Origin: Mycobacterium sp. 852013-50091_SCH5140682
GTDB taxonomy: Bacteria; Actinomycetota; Actinomycetes; Mycobacteriales; Mycobacteriaceae
Length of the DNA: 64,000 nt
NCBI RefSeq assembly: GCF_001665685.1
Contig: NZ_LZTB01000012.1
Coordinates: forward strand, 16,323-80,322
Direction of reading: 5' to 3'
Both the position numbers and the translations under genes were made by a program. The notes beneath the pieces are model-generated. The model saw nothing but the letters and a program-made list of their open reading frames with translations, was not told the DNA's origin and ran no database searches. How positions within the stretch are numbered: the first letter of the stretch is position 1; each line of letters begins with the position of its first letter. Shown here in pieces: positions 15,934-25,764 of this stretch.

Positions 15934-18900
15934 AGGTCGGCCATCCGGGACAACTGGATGACGCCGCCGGGCATGGTCCGCGAGACCAGGTAGCCGCGTC
16001 CGGGCGGCATGTCGGTGGGCTTGACCCCGCCGAACAACGTGCCCTCCTCACGCGAACCACTCATGATGAGTGCGTTGCAGGACAGGTCTTTGAGCCTGCC
16101 CAGGAACGGATCGAAGATGGCCCGCCCGGCCCCACCACTGCGCCTGGTCACCACCACCCGCAACCCGATATCGCGTGCTTGCGTGAGGAATTCGGCGATC
16201 GGGGCCAGGAGATGGTTCATCGTGCTGACCGCGACGAGGTCGTAGTCGTCGATCAGAACGTAGAGATCCGGTCCGGACCACCACGACCGGTCCCGCAGCT
16301 GCTGCTGGGTGATGTCCGCCGGTGGCAGCCGTTGCTGCAGGGTCTCGGCGACGCTCATCATGAGTTCACCGCAGGACTGTGCGGACGTCGCGTAGCCTGC
16401 GAGGTGATCGGTCTCCACGGCACCGAGCAAAGACCGGCGGTAGTCGACCAGATAGATCTTGGCCTGTTCGGGCGAACTGTTCTCCAGCACACCCTGCGCG
16501 ACCGTGCGCAGGAAGTTGGTCTTGCCGGACTGTACGTCGGCGAGCGCGACGAAGTGCGGCTGGGCCTCGAAATCGACGACAACGGGCGCCAGTTCGGCTT
16601 CGTCGATACCGATCGCGATGCGGCCGTGCCCGAGCAGACCACGCTGCGCGGCCGCCTGGACCACCGGCGCGCGCTCGAGGTCATGCGGCAACATCCGCAC
16701 TGGCGGTGCCGACCGGTCGCCGTAGTGCGCCGCGATCGCATCGGCCGCGCGGGCCACGCCGTCGGGCAGATCGTCCACCGTCGAGCTCGAGTCCAGTCGG
16801 GGCAGACCGATGAGCAGATGCAGCTTGTCTCGCGAGACCCCGCGGCCCGGCACCCCGATCGGCACCAGTTCGGCCACCTTGCGCCCCATTTCACTGTCGA
16901 TGGGGTCGCCGAGCCGTAGCTCCACGCGGGTGCCGAGCATGTCCTTGACCGCGGGCCGAATCTCCATCCACCGGGTCGCCGACACCGCGAGGTGGATGCC
17001 GTACGAGAGACCCTGCACCGCCAGCGACTGCAACTGCGGTTCCAGGAACTCGAAGTCGCTGCGAATCGAACTCCAGCCGTCGACCACCAGGACCACGTCG
17101 CCGAACGGGTCGGCCGCCAACGGGTCACGGGCCGCCTCGGCCGCCGGCAGGTCCGCCAAAGCGGCTTTGCGCCTGCGGTATTCGCGCATCGATTCGATGT
17201 TTGCCGCGCGGAACAGGGCCTCCCGTCGGCGAAGCAGACTGGTCATCTCGGCCACCGTGCGGCGGATCCGGTCGGCGTCCAGCCGGCCGGCGACCGACCC
17301 CACGTGCGGCAGCCGGGACAGGCCGGCCAGGGTGCCGCCGCCGAAATCCAAGCAGTAGAACTGCAGTTGCTCGGGGATGTGAGTCGCAGCGGCGGCCATC
17401 ATCAGGGTGCGCAGCGTCGTCGACTTCCCGGACTGCGGGCCGCCCGCCACCACGAAGTTGCCCTCGGCCCCGGACAGGTCGACCGTGAGTACGTCGCGGC
17501 GCTGATCGTACGGCCGGTCGATGATGCCCAGTGGCATGCTCAACCGCCCGTTGACATTCAGTGGCGAGTTCCAGTCGGCGCTGGGCAGCAGCTCGTTGAT
17601 CGCCGGGCTCTCGTCCAGCGGCGGCAACCACACTTCGTGCGCCGGCCTGCCGTGCCCGGTGAGCCGGCCGACCACCACGTCGAGCAGGGTCGCCTTGACG
17701 GGCGCCTGATATTCGCCCTCGTCGACGGCCTCGAGTTCGGTGATCAGCGGTTCAGGGTCAGCGACGACCGGTGCCGCGGTGAACAGTCGGGGGCGTTGGC
17801 CACGCCCGACGCGTGGCCGGTGTGTTACCGCCCGCGGCTTCACGTATTCGCCTGACACGTAACAGGTGTTGAATCGCGTCGGCTCGTCGGCGTCACACTT
17901 GAGGAATGCCGAACCGGGCACGCTGGGCAGATGGTAGGCGTCCGGTACACCCAGGACACTGCGGGATTCGCCTGCCGAGAACGTCTTGAGGCCGATGCGA
18001 TAGGACAGATGCGAATCCAGCCCGCGCAGCTTGCCTTCCTCGAGACGTTGCGAGGCCAGCAGCAGATGGATGTGCAACGACCGGCCCAGCCGGCCGATCA
18101 TCACGAACAGCTCTGCGAAATCCGGCTTTTGGGACAACAGCTCGGAGAACTCGTCGACGACGATGAACAGCGCAGGCAGCGGATCCAGGTCAGCGCCGTT
18201 GGCACGGGCCCGCTCGTATTCGGTGACGTTGGGGAAGTTGCCCGCCGCCCGCAGCAGCTCCTGGCGGCGGTTCATCTCGCCTGCCAGCGCATCCTGCATA
18301 CGGTCGACCATGGTCAGCTCGTCCTCGAGGTTGGTGATCACCGCCGCGACGTGCGGTGCCGCGTCCAGGCCGAGAAACGTTGCACCACCCTTGAAGTCGA
18401 CGAGGACCAGGTTGAGCACCTCCGGGGAATGCGACGTGATCATCGCCAGCACCAGGGTGCGCAAGAACTCTGACTTACCCGAGCCGGTGGCACCGATACA
18501 CAGGCCGTGCGGCCCCATGCCGCCCTCGGCGGACTCCTTGATGTCGAGTTCCAGCGGCTGCCCGTTGGGTGTGTATCCGATCGGCACCCGCAAACGCTCG
18601 CGCGGGGAACGTTTGCGCCACACCTCTTCCGGAACGATGTCAGCCGCGTCGGGAATATTGAGCAGCGTCATCAGGCCCGGGTCGGTGGCCCGGTTCTCCG
18701 ACTCGAGGCTGACGATGTGGGCGGCGTTGGCAGGCCGGTACCGACCGATACCCCGCGCGCTCGCCTCCGCTTCGGCGATGCTCAATCGGTCAGGGGTGGC
18801 GAACCGTTCGACATCGGCTGCGGTGCGGGCAGCGATCCACTCCGGCTCGACCACCAGGTGTAAGCCGCCCTTGGCCGAGATCTGCTGAGCGGGGGCGTTG

Positions 18901-19946
18901 AGGTCCAGCAGGGTGGTGTTCTCCATGCCCGCCTCGGTAGCCAACCGCTCGTCGCCTGCGACGTACCCGTCATCGAGTACCACCACGAGATGTTTGGTGC
19001 CCTGGTTCAACGGCATGGTACGGCTGAACCGGCCGCGTTGACCCAGTTCCGCGGCCAACGCGTTCTCGAGTTCACGCAGCGAGGAGAACAGCATCCGGCA
19101 GGTGCCGAGCCCGTCGGTGGCCGTGGCGTGCTGGGTGTGTGGCAACCACTTCATCCACTGCCAGTTTTCGCCGTCCGGATTGGCGGTCACCACGGCGATC
19201 ATCACATGTTCCGGTCCGTGGAATGCGGCCAGTTCCAACAGCATCGAACGCACCAGCTGGCGGGTGAGTGCCAGCTCGCCGTCGAAGTCCACGACAGGGA
19301 AGGCCCGCAGCGATACCGCCGTCGGCATGGCGTGGGCTACCGAGTGGGTGCGGACGAAGCGGCGCAGCGCCACCGTGGACACCGGCTCGAGGTCCTCGGC
19401 GGGGCCCGTCTCGGGTGCCAGCAACCGAGTGGCCAATCGGTGGGTGCCGATGCCGAGCCGGACATGGCAGAAGTCGCTGTCGGCCGGGCGCCGCTCCCAC
19501 ATGCGCCTGGTGCCGACGACATCCGGTAGCGAGCGCGGATCTGGATGGCTCCATTCCAGCGCCCGACGCTGTTCGTCGGCAGTCTTCTCGGCGTCGTCGC
19601 GCAGATTCGACAGGTATCGGAAGTAGTCCTTGCGCTCCTCATTGAGTTCTGCTGCGGCCTTGCCGGAGCGCCCGCCGCCGCCCATGAACATCCCGACCAT
19701 GGAGAGCACCATCATCATCGGGAACATCATCATCATCGGGTTGGTGGCCATGCTGCGACCGCCGACGGTGAACATCAGCGCAATCATGCCGACCACCGCG
19801 ATCACCATGACCACGGGCAGCAGCCGCATCAGCACATTGCCCGGAATCACGCGCGGTACCTCGGGCGGCGCCTGAAGATTGACCTCGCCGCCCGGCATCC
19901 GCGGCGCCGCAACGCGCGCGCGACGAACGAAACCCTGTGTCCCCAC
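15930..19946 (-). CDS. eccC: EccC, single-chain FtsK/SpoIIIE-type motor ATPase
   Basis: This is the secretion motor, about 1338 residues with all domains in one chain, as in ESX-2 and ESX-5 and unlike the split EccCa/EccCb of ESX-1. Two N-terminal transmembrane helices (LLPVVMVIAVVGMIALMFTV and a Met-rich second helix) are followed by a DUF/stalk domain and three FtsK-like ATPase domains. The Walker A motifs are GATGSGKSEF near residue 485, GGPQSGKSTT near 830 and ADVQSGKTNF near 1120. Domain 1 has an intact Walker B (LFIVVDEF). The GTG start has AGGGGA upstream; an adjacent TTG three bases earlier is possible. It diverges from the second eccD with 87 bp between them and leads the eccC-eccD-mycP operon. 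Confidence 0.94.
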   Translation of the reverse strand: MGTQGFVRRARVAAPRMPGGEVNLQAPPEVPRVIPGNVLMRLLPVVMVIAVVGMIALMFTVGGRSMATNPMMMMFPMMMVLSMVGMFMGGGGRSGKAAAELNEERKDYFRYLSNLRDDAEKTADEQRRALEWSHPDPRSLPDVVGTRRMWERRPADSDFCHVRLGIGTHRLATRLLAPETGPAEDLEPVSTVALRRFVRTHSVAHAMPTAVSLRAFPVVDFDGELALTRQLVRSMLLELAAFHGPEHVMIAVVTANPDGENWQWMKWLPHTQHATATDGLGTCRMLFSSLRELENALAAELGQRGRFSRTMPLNQGTKHLVVVLDDGYVAGDERLATEAGMENTTLLDLNAPAQQISAKGGLHLVVEPEWIAARTAADVERFATPDRLSIAEAEASARGIGRYRPANAAHIVSLESENRATDPGLMTLLNIPDAADIVPEEVWRKRSPRERLRVPIGYTPNGQPLELDIKESAEGGMGPHGLCIGATGSGKSEFLRTLVLAMITSHSPEVLNLVLVDFKGGATFLGLDAAPHVAAVITNLEDELTMVDRMQDALAGEMNRRQELLRAAGNFPNVTEYERARANGADLDPLPALFIVVDEFSELLSQKPDFAELFVMIGRLGRSLHIHLLLASQRLEEGKLRGLDSHLSYRIGLKTFSAGESRSVLGVPDAYHLPSVPGSAFLKCDADEPTRFNTCYVSGEYVKPRAVTHRPRVGRGQRPRLFTAAPVVADPEPLITELEAVDEGEYQAPVKATLLDVVVGRLTGHGRPAHEVWLPPLDESPAINELLPSADWNSPLNVNGRLSMPLGIIDRPYDQRRDVLTVDLSGAEGNFVVAGGPQSGKSTTLRTLMMAAAATHIPEQLQFYCLDFGGGTLAGLSRLPHVGSVAGRLDADRIRRTVAEMTSLLRRREALFRAANIESMREYRRRKAALADLPAAEAARDPLAADPFGDVVLVVDGWSSIRSDFEFLEPQLQSLAVQGLSYGIHLAVSATRWMEIRPAVKDMLGTRVELRLGDPIDSEMGRKVAELVPIGVPGRGVSRDKLHLLIGLPRLDSSSTVDDLPDGVARAADAIAAHYGDRSAPPVRMLPHDLERAPVVQAAAQRGLLGHGRIAIGIDEAELAPVVVDFEAQPHFVALADVQSGKTNFLRTVAQGVLENSSPEQAKIYLVDYRRSLLGAVETDHLAGYATSAQSCGELMMSVAETLQQRLPPADITQQQLRDRSWWSGPDLYVLIDDYDLVAVSTMNHLLAPIAEFLTQARDIGLRVVVTRRSGGAGRAIFDPFLGRLKDLSCNALIMSGSREEGTLFGGVKPTDMPPGRGYLVSRTMPGGVIQLSRMADL

Positions 19947-20033
19947 CAACGTCCCCTGCTGCCAAGCGAAATTCTGCAGCTGCTAGTTTCCAGACATCAC
20001 CATACTGACCGCGCGAAGAATGGGTCGCCTCTG

Positions 20034-21524
20034 ATGACCTCACCGTCCCCACTTCCGCTACCGCAGGCGGATCTGGAGTTTCCGCCGGGCGTACAGCACT
20101 CCGGTCTGCTCAGGGTGACGGTTCTGATCGGCGGTTTGAGGCTCGACATGGGATTGCCCGGCGACATCGAAATCGCCAGCTACATAGACGATCTGCTCGA
20201 TATTGCAGCCGGCGAACTGTCCGCCCGCGGGCCCGGTGACACGCGGTTCGACGTGGCCGCCGACCGGTGGAGTCTCGCGCCCCTCGGCGGTGCGGTGATC
20301 GACCCGGAGCATTCTTTGACGTCGGCCGATGTCTACGACGGCGACGTGCTGATCCTACGCGGCACGTCGACGGCGTCGGTGCCGATGTTGTTCGACGACG
20401 TCCGGCGCGACGGGTCATCGCCGCCCGCGCTGCGGTGGTTGCGGACGCACCGAACGTCGTTGGCTGCGTTTGGTATTGCGTTTGTCGCAGCGGTGGTGTG
20501 GGCTTGCCTGTTGCCTGGGCTGGCCCTGGGCCTCGGCGCTGCCGCGGCCACTCTGGGCATCGGGTTGATGTTCGTCGCAGCCGGTTGCGTATCGTCTCGA
20601 AGCACTGAAGCGCTGTTGCCGTCGATCGCTTTGCCGCTCATCGCAATTCCATTGTTGTTCATCGGATCGTTGTGCATTGTTCCGAATGGTTTTGCCGTTC
20701 CGGCACTTCCGATGGCGTTTGCGGTGATCGCCCTGGCCGCACAGCTGGCCCTGCAGATCTGCCGGACCGGTCATGTGTTTCACACCTTCGTGATCGCCCT
20801 GGCGGTGCTCGGTGGGTTCATCTCGGTGGTCGTCAACGTGTGGCACCCGCAGGCCCGGGTGCTCGGTGCCGCGGTGACCACGGTCGCGGTGGTGGCCTTG
20901 TACCTCGCGCCGCGGGTCACCATTCTGCTGGCCCGGTTGCCACTGCCACGCGTCCCGACGGCCGGAGAACCGCTCGACGACATCGAAACCCACGGCGGCA
21001 TCGCCGTCGAAGGCGTCGGGGCGGTGGGTTTACAGACGATTCCCACCGAAGAGCACCTGCTCGAGCGGGTCAGGCTCGCCAATGACTATCTCACCGGAAT
21101 TCTGATCAGCGCCGGGCTGACTGCCGTGTTCGGTTGTTACCTGGCACTGGACAACTCCGGCGGGTTCTCCTGGCAGGGCCCGGTATTCGCGGTGGCGGTG
21201 GCGACGGCGTTGTGCCTGCGTGGTCGCACCCACCATGACCTCGTCCAATCCGCCACACTGATCTCTTCCGGGCTGGGCATCGCCGTGCTGTTGATCGTCC
21301 AGACCGCGGCCCAAGCGCACGACTGGCAGATCCAGAGCGGGTTCGCGGCTGTGGCATTGGCAGCCCTGTCCGTGCTGTGCGGAATCGTCGCGCCGCGTCT
21401 GGAGTTCTCGCCGGTCATGCGGCGGTGGGTGGAACTGGCGGAGTACCTGGCGATCGCGCTGGTGGTCCCGTTGTGCTTCTGGATCGTGGGCTTGTACTCG
21501 TATGTCCGGGAGTTGCGGCTGTAG
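20034..21524 (+). CDS. eccD: EccD, polytopic membrane subunit (second, divergent copy)
   Basis: This 496-residue protein has an N-terminal ubiquitin-like domain (LLRVTVLIGGLRLDMGLPGDIEIASYIDDLL, about 25-110) and about 11 transmembrane helices, the full EccD layout. It differs throughout from the eccD at 14425-15933 and is not a recent duplicate. It is a single-gene unit on the plus strand: divergent from eccC across 87 bp and convergent with eccB, with only 3 bp between their stops. Only one eccB, eccC and eccE occur in the locus, so both EccDs probably enter the same complex. The start ATG was chosen because it begins the conserved domain; a much longer upstream frame runs antisense to eccC. 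Confidence 0.88.
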   Translation: MTSPSPLPLPQADLEFPPGVQHSGLLRVTVLIGGLRLDMGLPGDIEIASYIDDLLDIAAGELSARGPGDTRFDVAADRWSLAPLGGAVIDPEHSLTSADVYDGDVLILRGTSTASVPMLFDDVRRDGSSPPALRWLRTHRTSLAAFGIAFVAAVVWACLLPGLALGLGAAAATLGIGLMFVAAGCVSSRSTEALLPSIALPLIAIPLLFIGSLCIVPNGFAVPALPMAFAVIALAAQLALQICRTGHVFHTFVIALAVLGGFISVVVNVWHPQARVLGAAVTTVAVVALYLAPRVTILLARLPLPRVPTAGEPLDDIETHGGIAVEGVGAVGLQTIPTEEHLLERVRLANDYLTGILISAGLTAVFGCYLALDNSGGFSWQGPVFAVAVATALCLRGRTHHDLVQSATLISSGLGIAVLLIVQTAAQAHDWQIQSGFAAVALAALSVLCGIVAPRLEFSPVMRRWVELAEYLAIALVVPLCFWIVGLYSYVRELRL

Positions 21525-21527
21525 GCC

Positions 21528-23036
21528 TCAGGACGCCGGCACTGCGACCGCGCTGCCCGCGGTGTCGGCGGGCATACCGTCGTGAGCGATGAGCGCCGCG
21601 TCGCGGGACAGTTCCGGGCCTGCCGGCAACAACGAGATCACCGACCACGGCGCCAATTGCGGTGTGGCGCCCGGTTCTCCGTCGGGGCCACCCGAACCAT
21701 GCACGCCGAGCGCCGCAGCCGCAGCCGCATCCTTGAGGTGGAAGCGCTGGCCGGTATCGGCGATGTAGAACAGCTGTCCCATGGCTTCGGCGGTGGGTTG
21801 TATGCCCACCGCTCGGACGTACTCTCCGGTGCCCGGCTTGAAGTAGACCGCATCCAGCGCAGGTCCGCTGCCATCCGCACCGGCCAGCGGCACGGTCGCG
21901 GCGCCCTGGGGGATGGGCAGACTGCGGCCCACGATCAGCTGAGTCGCGGCGGTCGTATCGGTGGTGCTGCGGCGCCACGTGAAGCACACCACGGGGTCGG
22001 CGCGCACGCCGGCGACGGCCGGGACAACGGTCGGGTAGTGGTCGACCGCGAGCCGTTTCACCTTGGGCACAGCGGTAAGCACTGCGGGGGACACGCTTTC
22101 AGGTTCCCGCTGCGCCGACGGGTCGCCGTATCGGATGATGTCGGCCGTCGCTGCGGTGACGGGCTGTACGCCGTCGGACAGCACGACGTACAACTGTTCA
22201 CCTGAGGTATCCGACGTCTTCACGATCGAGCCGACATGCACGGTCGTGGGCAGGGGTGCCGGTGCCGGCGCACCCGCATCGGGCACAGTGATCGCGGTGA
22301 TGGGGGCTACCAACGGAAATGCGTTGAGTAATCCCACGGATACGTCGCGCACTTCGACCGTGGTGAGGTGCAGCGCGTTCATCAGCACCGGATCGGTGAT
22401 GTCGATAGGCGCCCGCACACCGTCGAACAGGAGGTAGTGCTGGTTGTCAGCACGCACGAGCGCGGCCTCCGACGCGGCCGCAACATGCGTGTCGCCGCTC
22501 AATTCCGTGGGTCCCGCGAGGACCGTCGTGCGCACCGTACGGCTCCCGGTGCCCTGCACCGCCGATGGGAACTCCGTTGTGTCACACACTGTCCAAGTGG
22601 AGTTCACCGGATCGACACCTGGTGCGATCGCGAGTGGCGCGCCGACGATGCCCACCACGGGACCGCGGTCGAGCGCAGCGAGTTTCTTGTCATCGACTAC
22701 CACGGGTGCCTCACTGCTCCCGGTGATGAGGCGCGCCGATGCCAGATTGAGAACCGGATATGCGCGGTCTTCGATGCGAACGAACATGGCGCCGTTGGTC
22801 TTACTGAGCAGGATGTGCGCGTTGCCGACGGCTGGCGCGGGTTTGAAAAACGCCAGCACACCACATCCGCCGACGATGATCGTCGCGATAACCAAACCGA
22901 CCAGAAGAGAACGGGTTTGGCCCCGCATCGGATCGTGGATCATCCGGGAGTCACCACGGATCAGGGCATGCTCGAGCCGGCGCAATAAGAAGCGGTACCC
23001 GTTTACCTGCGCTCTCGTGGTGATTTGCGCCGGCAC
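21528..23036 (-). CDS. eccB: EccB, periplasmic-domain subunit of the ESX core
   Basis: This 502-residue protein has a short cytosolic N terminus (PAQITTRAQVNGYRFLLRRLEHAL, the EccB signature), a single transmembrane helix (SLLVGLVIATIIVGGCGVLAFF, about 44-66) and a large periplasmic domain with quasi-repeats. EccB is anchored beside EccC, and its periplasmic part trimerises at the centre of the ESX ring and contacts MycP. It begins at GTG. The gene is isolated on the minus strand, divergent from eccE (99 bp) and convergent with the second eccD. The dispersed strand arrangement differs from the usual eccA-eccB-eccC order. Confidence 0.93.
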   Translation of the reverse strand: MPAQITTRAQVNGYRFLLRRLEHALIRGDSRMIHDPMRGQTRSLLVGLVIATIIVGGCGVLAFFKPAPAVGNAHILLSKTNGAMFVRIEDRAYPVLNLASARLITGSSEAPVVVDDKKLAALDRGPVVGIVGAPLAIAPGVDPVNSTWTVCDTTEFPSAVQGTGSRTVRTTVLAGPTELSGDTHVAAASEAALVRADNQHYLLFDGVRAPIDITDPVLMNALHLTTVEVRDVSVGLLNAFPLVAPITAITVPDAGAPAPAPLPTTVHVGSIVKTSDTSGEQLYVVLSDGVQPVTAATADIIRYGDPSAQREPESVSPAVLTAVPKVKRLAVDHYPTVVPAVAGVRADPVVCFTWRRSTTDTTAATQLIVGRSLPIPQGAATVPLAGADGSGPALDAVYFKPGTGEYVRAVGIQPTAEAMGQLFYIADTGQRFHLKDAAAAAALGVHGSGGPDGEPGATPQLAPWSVISLLPAGPELSRDAALIAHDGMPADTAGSAVAVPAS

Positions 23037-23135
23037 TCGCGTTCCCCCTGTCGGATCGGCGACCGGTGCCGACTTTACACTGGGCTCAACTACTTCTCAC
23101 GGTGCTGCTCGACCCTGAAGACAGGACTCGTCACT

Positions 23136-24839
23136 GTGGCCGCAACCATCGCGTCGTCCGATCAGCAGACGCCAAACCGTCTGTCGCCGAACCCTTTTGT
23201 CACGTCGTGGCGGATCCTTCCGCATCGCATCCTGCCGGTGGCAGAGCTGATCCTGCTGGAGGTCGTGCTGGTCCTGGCCGTCGCGGCGTATCTCTGGGCC
23301 CCGTGGTGGGTGTGCGCCGCTGTGTGTGCACTGGGAACGTTGTTGATGGTGCGCCGGCACGGTACGGGATTGGTGCAAACGGTGATCGCGCGGTGGGAGT
23401 ATCGCCGCGGCCGCAACCGGCGATCGACCTATGTCGATGTGCCGGACGCCTTCGATCACGCCGGCACCGACGACGTCGAGTACGGATTCCGGTGGGATGG
23501 ACGGTCCGTCATCACCGTCATCGGGATCGAGGACGACCCGCAGGACCTGACCGTGCTCGAGCCGGGGGCGACCGTCGCCGGAGAAATGGTCCGGTTGGAC
23601 GTCCTGGTGGACTGCCTGCGGCAATTCGACGTAGAACTCGATTCGGTCGACGTGATCAGCCACGGTTCGCGTTCACAGGGTCACACCCGGGTCGCACATG
23701 TCTATGACGCCGTGCTCGGACCGTTGCCCGCGATCGCACACCGCTCGGTGTGGGTGGTCGTTCGGTTCGACCCGACCCGGTGCCCGCAGGCGGTCGGACT
23801 GCGCGGTGGCGGTCAATCCGGGATTCTGCGCACCGCGGCGGTCGCCACCCGCCGCGTCGCGAACCGGCTGACCGAATGTGGTCTCCGCTCCCGGGTGCTC
23901 ACGGCGGCCGATATCGGCCAGGTGGTGAACCAACTGTGCGGCGGCGCGAACCTGGCGAATCTGCACGAGGATTGGCAGTACTGCTCGGACGGCAATTTCC
24001 GGATGACCAGCTTCGGGCTGTCCCGGGACATGTTGACGACACAGGCTCTCGGCGAACTCTGGACCGTGCCCAGCTACACCACCACGGTGGCCATCTCACT
24101 GCGCAACGTCTCGGCCGAGCAGGTTGGCGTCACCGGCACAGTGCGCTTCGATTCGTTCGGGCCGATCGCCCGCACCGGTATTTCAGCTCTGACCCCACTG
24201 CCCGGGCGGCAGTTTCTTGCGCTGATGTCGACCCTGCCGATGCCCCGGCCGGAACGGGAAATCACGGCGTGGAGTTTCGGCGGGTCGAGCGCCGACTTCA
24301 CCGGCCTCCACATCCCGGCCGCGGGCTGCGGTCAGGTGATCGGCGCGGACCACACGGGCCGCGCGGTCGCCCTCCCCGTGTTCGGGCCGCGGATCAGCCG
24401 CGTAGAGATCCGCGGTTCATTGCACCTGGCGCAGCAGGTGGTGCTGCGGGCGCTGGCGTTGGGCGCGCGAATCCTGGTGCGTACCAATCGCTCCGGTAAG
24501 TGGCGCGACATGGTGGGCAATGTCGATGACAACCGGTTGCTCTGGGTCACCGATTTCAACCGGGGATCGCTGCAGGCCGGGGCAGACCGGAACTACACGC
24601 TCGCGGTGTTCGACGGTGTCATCGAATCGGGTGTCCGCAGCGGCGTGACCGCGATGGTGGTCGTGCCGCCGACGGAACCTGCGACGACGCTGCCTGCTGG
24701 CACAGATGTCCTGCTCGAGGAACTGCAGGACATCGACGACCGGGTCGTCGTGCGAACACGCTCGGCCTCGACGGTGGTGTCGATGGTCGCGACGGCCGAC
24801 GAGCTCCGGTATATCGGGCGCTCCCTACAGACCCGGTAG
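23136..24839 (+). CDS. eccE: EccE, peripheral membrane subunit of the ESX core
   Basis: This 567-residue protein has two N-terminal transmembrane helices (VAELILLEVVLVLAVAAYLW and VCAAVCALGTLLMV, about 30-70) and a large cytosolic domain (YVDVPDAFDHAGTDDVEYGFRWDGRS and onward), the EccE layout. EccE sits at the outer edge of the complex next to EccD and links protomers. ESX-4 loci typically lack EccE, so its presence puts this locus with the more derived systems. The GTG start is inferred from the conserved N terminus, with AGGA upstream. Its 3' end overlaps the DUF5336 gene on the other strand by 15 bp. Confidence 0.88.
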   Translation: MAATIASSDQQTPNRLSPNPFVTSWRILPHRILPVAELILLEVVLVLAVAAYLWAPWWVCAAVCALGTLLMVRRHGTGLVQTVIARWEYRRGRNRRSTYVDVPDAFDHAGTDDVEYGFRWDGRSVITVIGIEDDPQDLTVLEPGATVAGEMVRLDVLVDCLRQFDVELDSVDVISHGSRSQGHTRVAHVYDAVLGPLPAIAHRSVWVVVRFDPTRCPQAVGLRGGGQSGILRTAAVATRRVANRLTECGLRSRVLTAADIGQVVNQLCGGANLANLHEDWQYCSDGNFRMTSFGLSRDMLTTQALGELWTVPSYTTTVAISLRNVSAEQVGVTGTVRFDSFGPIARTGISALTPLPGRQFLALMSTLPMPRPEREITAWSFGGSSADFTGLHIPAAGCGQVIGADHTGRAVALPVFGPRISRVEIRGSLHLAQQVVLRALALGARILVRTNRSGKWRDMVGNVDDNRLLWVTDFNRGSLQAGADRNYTLAVFDGVIESGVRSGVTAMVVVPPTEPATTLPAGTDVLLEELQDIDDRVVVRTRSASTVVSMVATADELRYIGRSLQTR

Positions 24840-25682
24840 CCGTCCTTCGCCACCGCGCGGGTAGTTGCGGCTCGGGTCCGGCCCGGCACCGCCGCTGCTC
24901 TGTCCTCTATCCGGCTGCACGGGCATGGTCTGTCCCCAGCCGCCGGGAGACTCGTGCGACGGGGCCTGCCGCGCAGGTTGGGCTCCGCTTCCGGCGGGGG
25001 AGGCGGGCTGGACGAAGTCCGGGTGGTCGCGATAGCCGGGCGGCGGTCCTTGCTGCGGCGCATGCTGCTGGGGCTGCTGCGGAGCGTTCTGACCCGTCTG
25101 ATACCCCTGGCCGTAGGACATGCTCCGAGGCGACGGGCCACCGACGCCGAATCGCGTTGTGACTTCACCGAAGTCGCGGTGCGCAGGCGGGTGTTGTTCG
25201 TGCAGGCCCGGATCCGGATGAGCCGGTTGTTCGGGCAGCGTCTTGGTGGCCCGCATCGCGAGAACCGCAACCACGGTCTGCGCCAGGGCCAGCACGACGA
25301 TGACGTAGAGCGCCCAGCCGACCCCGGTCTGCGCCGGCGGATTGAGCAGTCCGACCACCAGGCCCATCGCGACTGTCAGAAAGCCGAAGGCCGACAGCAC
25401 TGCCGCGACGATGCGGTAGTGCTGTGCGGGGACCTTGGTGCCGGGGATCGCCAATAAACCGGCAAGCAGCAAGGCCAGGCCGCCGGCTCCGGCCCACGTG
25501 GACACCGGCTGCGCGGCCAGCGCATCGGCACTTCTGCCGGTGTACACCGGACCGGCCTGCATACCGAAACCGATGACGGCCAACGCGGTGACGCCGAGAA
25601 CACCCGGCGCCGTCAGGTCACGCGCTACCGGCTGGACGGTTATCGGATCGCCGACACCCATTGGTTGGCCCGGGTACGCCAT
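24825..25682 (-). CDS. Four-helix membrane protein, DUF5336 / 34-kDa antigen-like (Rv0954-like)
   Basis: This 285-residue protein has four predicted transmembrane helices in residues 25-150: LGVTALAVIGFGMQAG, GLALLLAGLLAIP, VAAVLSAFGFLTVAMGLVVGLL and YVIVVLALAQTVVAVLAM. A cytosolic or exposed Gln/Pro/Gly-rich disordered tail follows (QQPQQHAPQQGPPPG). From memory this is the DUF5336 family that includes the M. tuberculosis 34-kDa antigen homologue Rv0954. It lies between gyrB and the ESX genes, 114 bp after gyrB on the same strand. A hairpin in that gap makes co-transcription with gyrB unlikely. Whether it belongs functionally to the ESX system is unknown. Confidence 0.7.
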   Translation of the reverse strand: MAYPGQPMGVGDPITVQPVARDLTAPGVLGVTALAVIGFGMQAGPVYTGRSADALAAQPVSTWAGAGGLALLLAGLLAIPGTKVPAQHYRIVAAVLSAFGFLTVAMGLVVGLLNPPAQTGVGWALYVIVVLALAQTVVAVLAMRATKTLPEQPAHPDPGLHEQHPPAHRDFGEVTTRFGVGGPSPRSMSYGQGYQTGQNAPQQPQQHAPQQGPPPGYRDHPDFVQPASPAGSGAQPARQAPSHESPGGWGQTMPVQPDRGQSSGGAGPDPSRNYPRGGEGRLPGL

Positions 25683-25764
25683 GGTGGTCCTCCTCGCGGC
25701 AGCTGTCCACTGGACTCGAACCTAGCGCACCAGGCTGTGACTCCCGGGAAACTTCGCGGGACGT

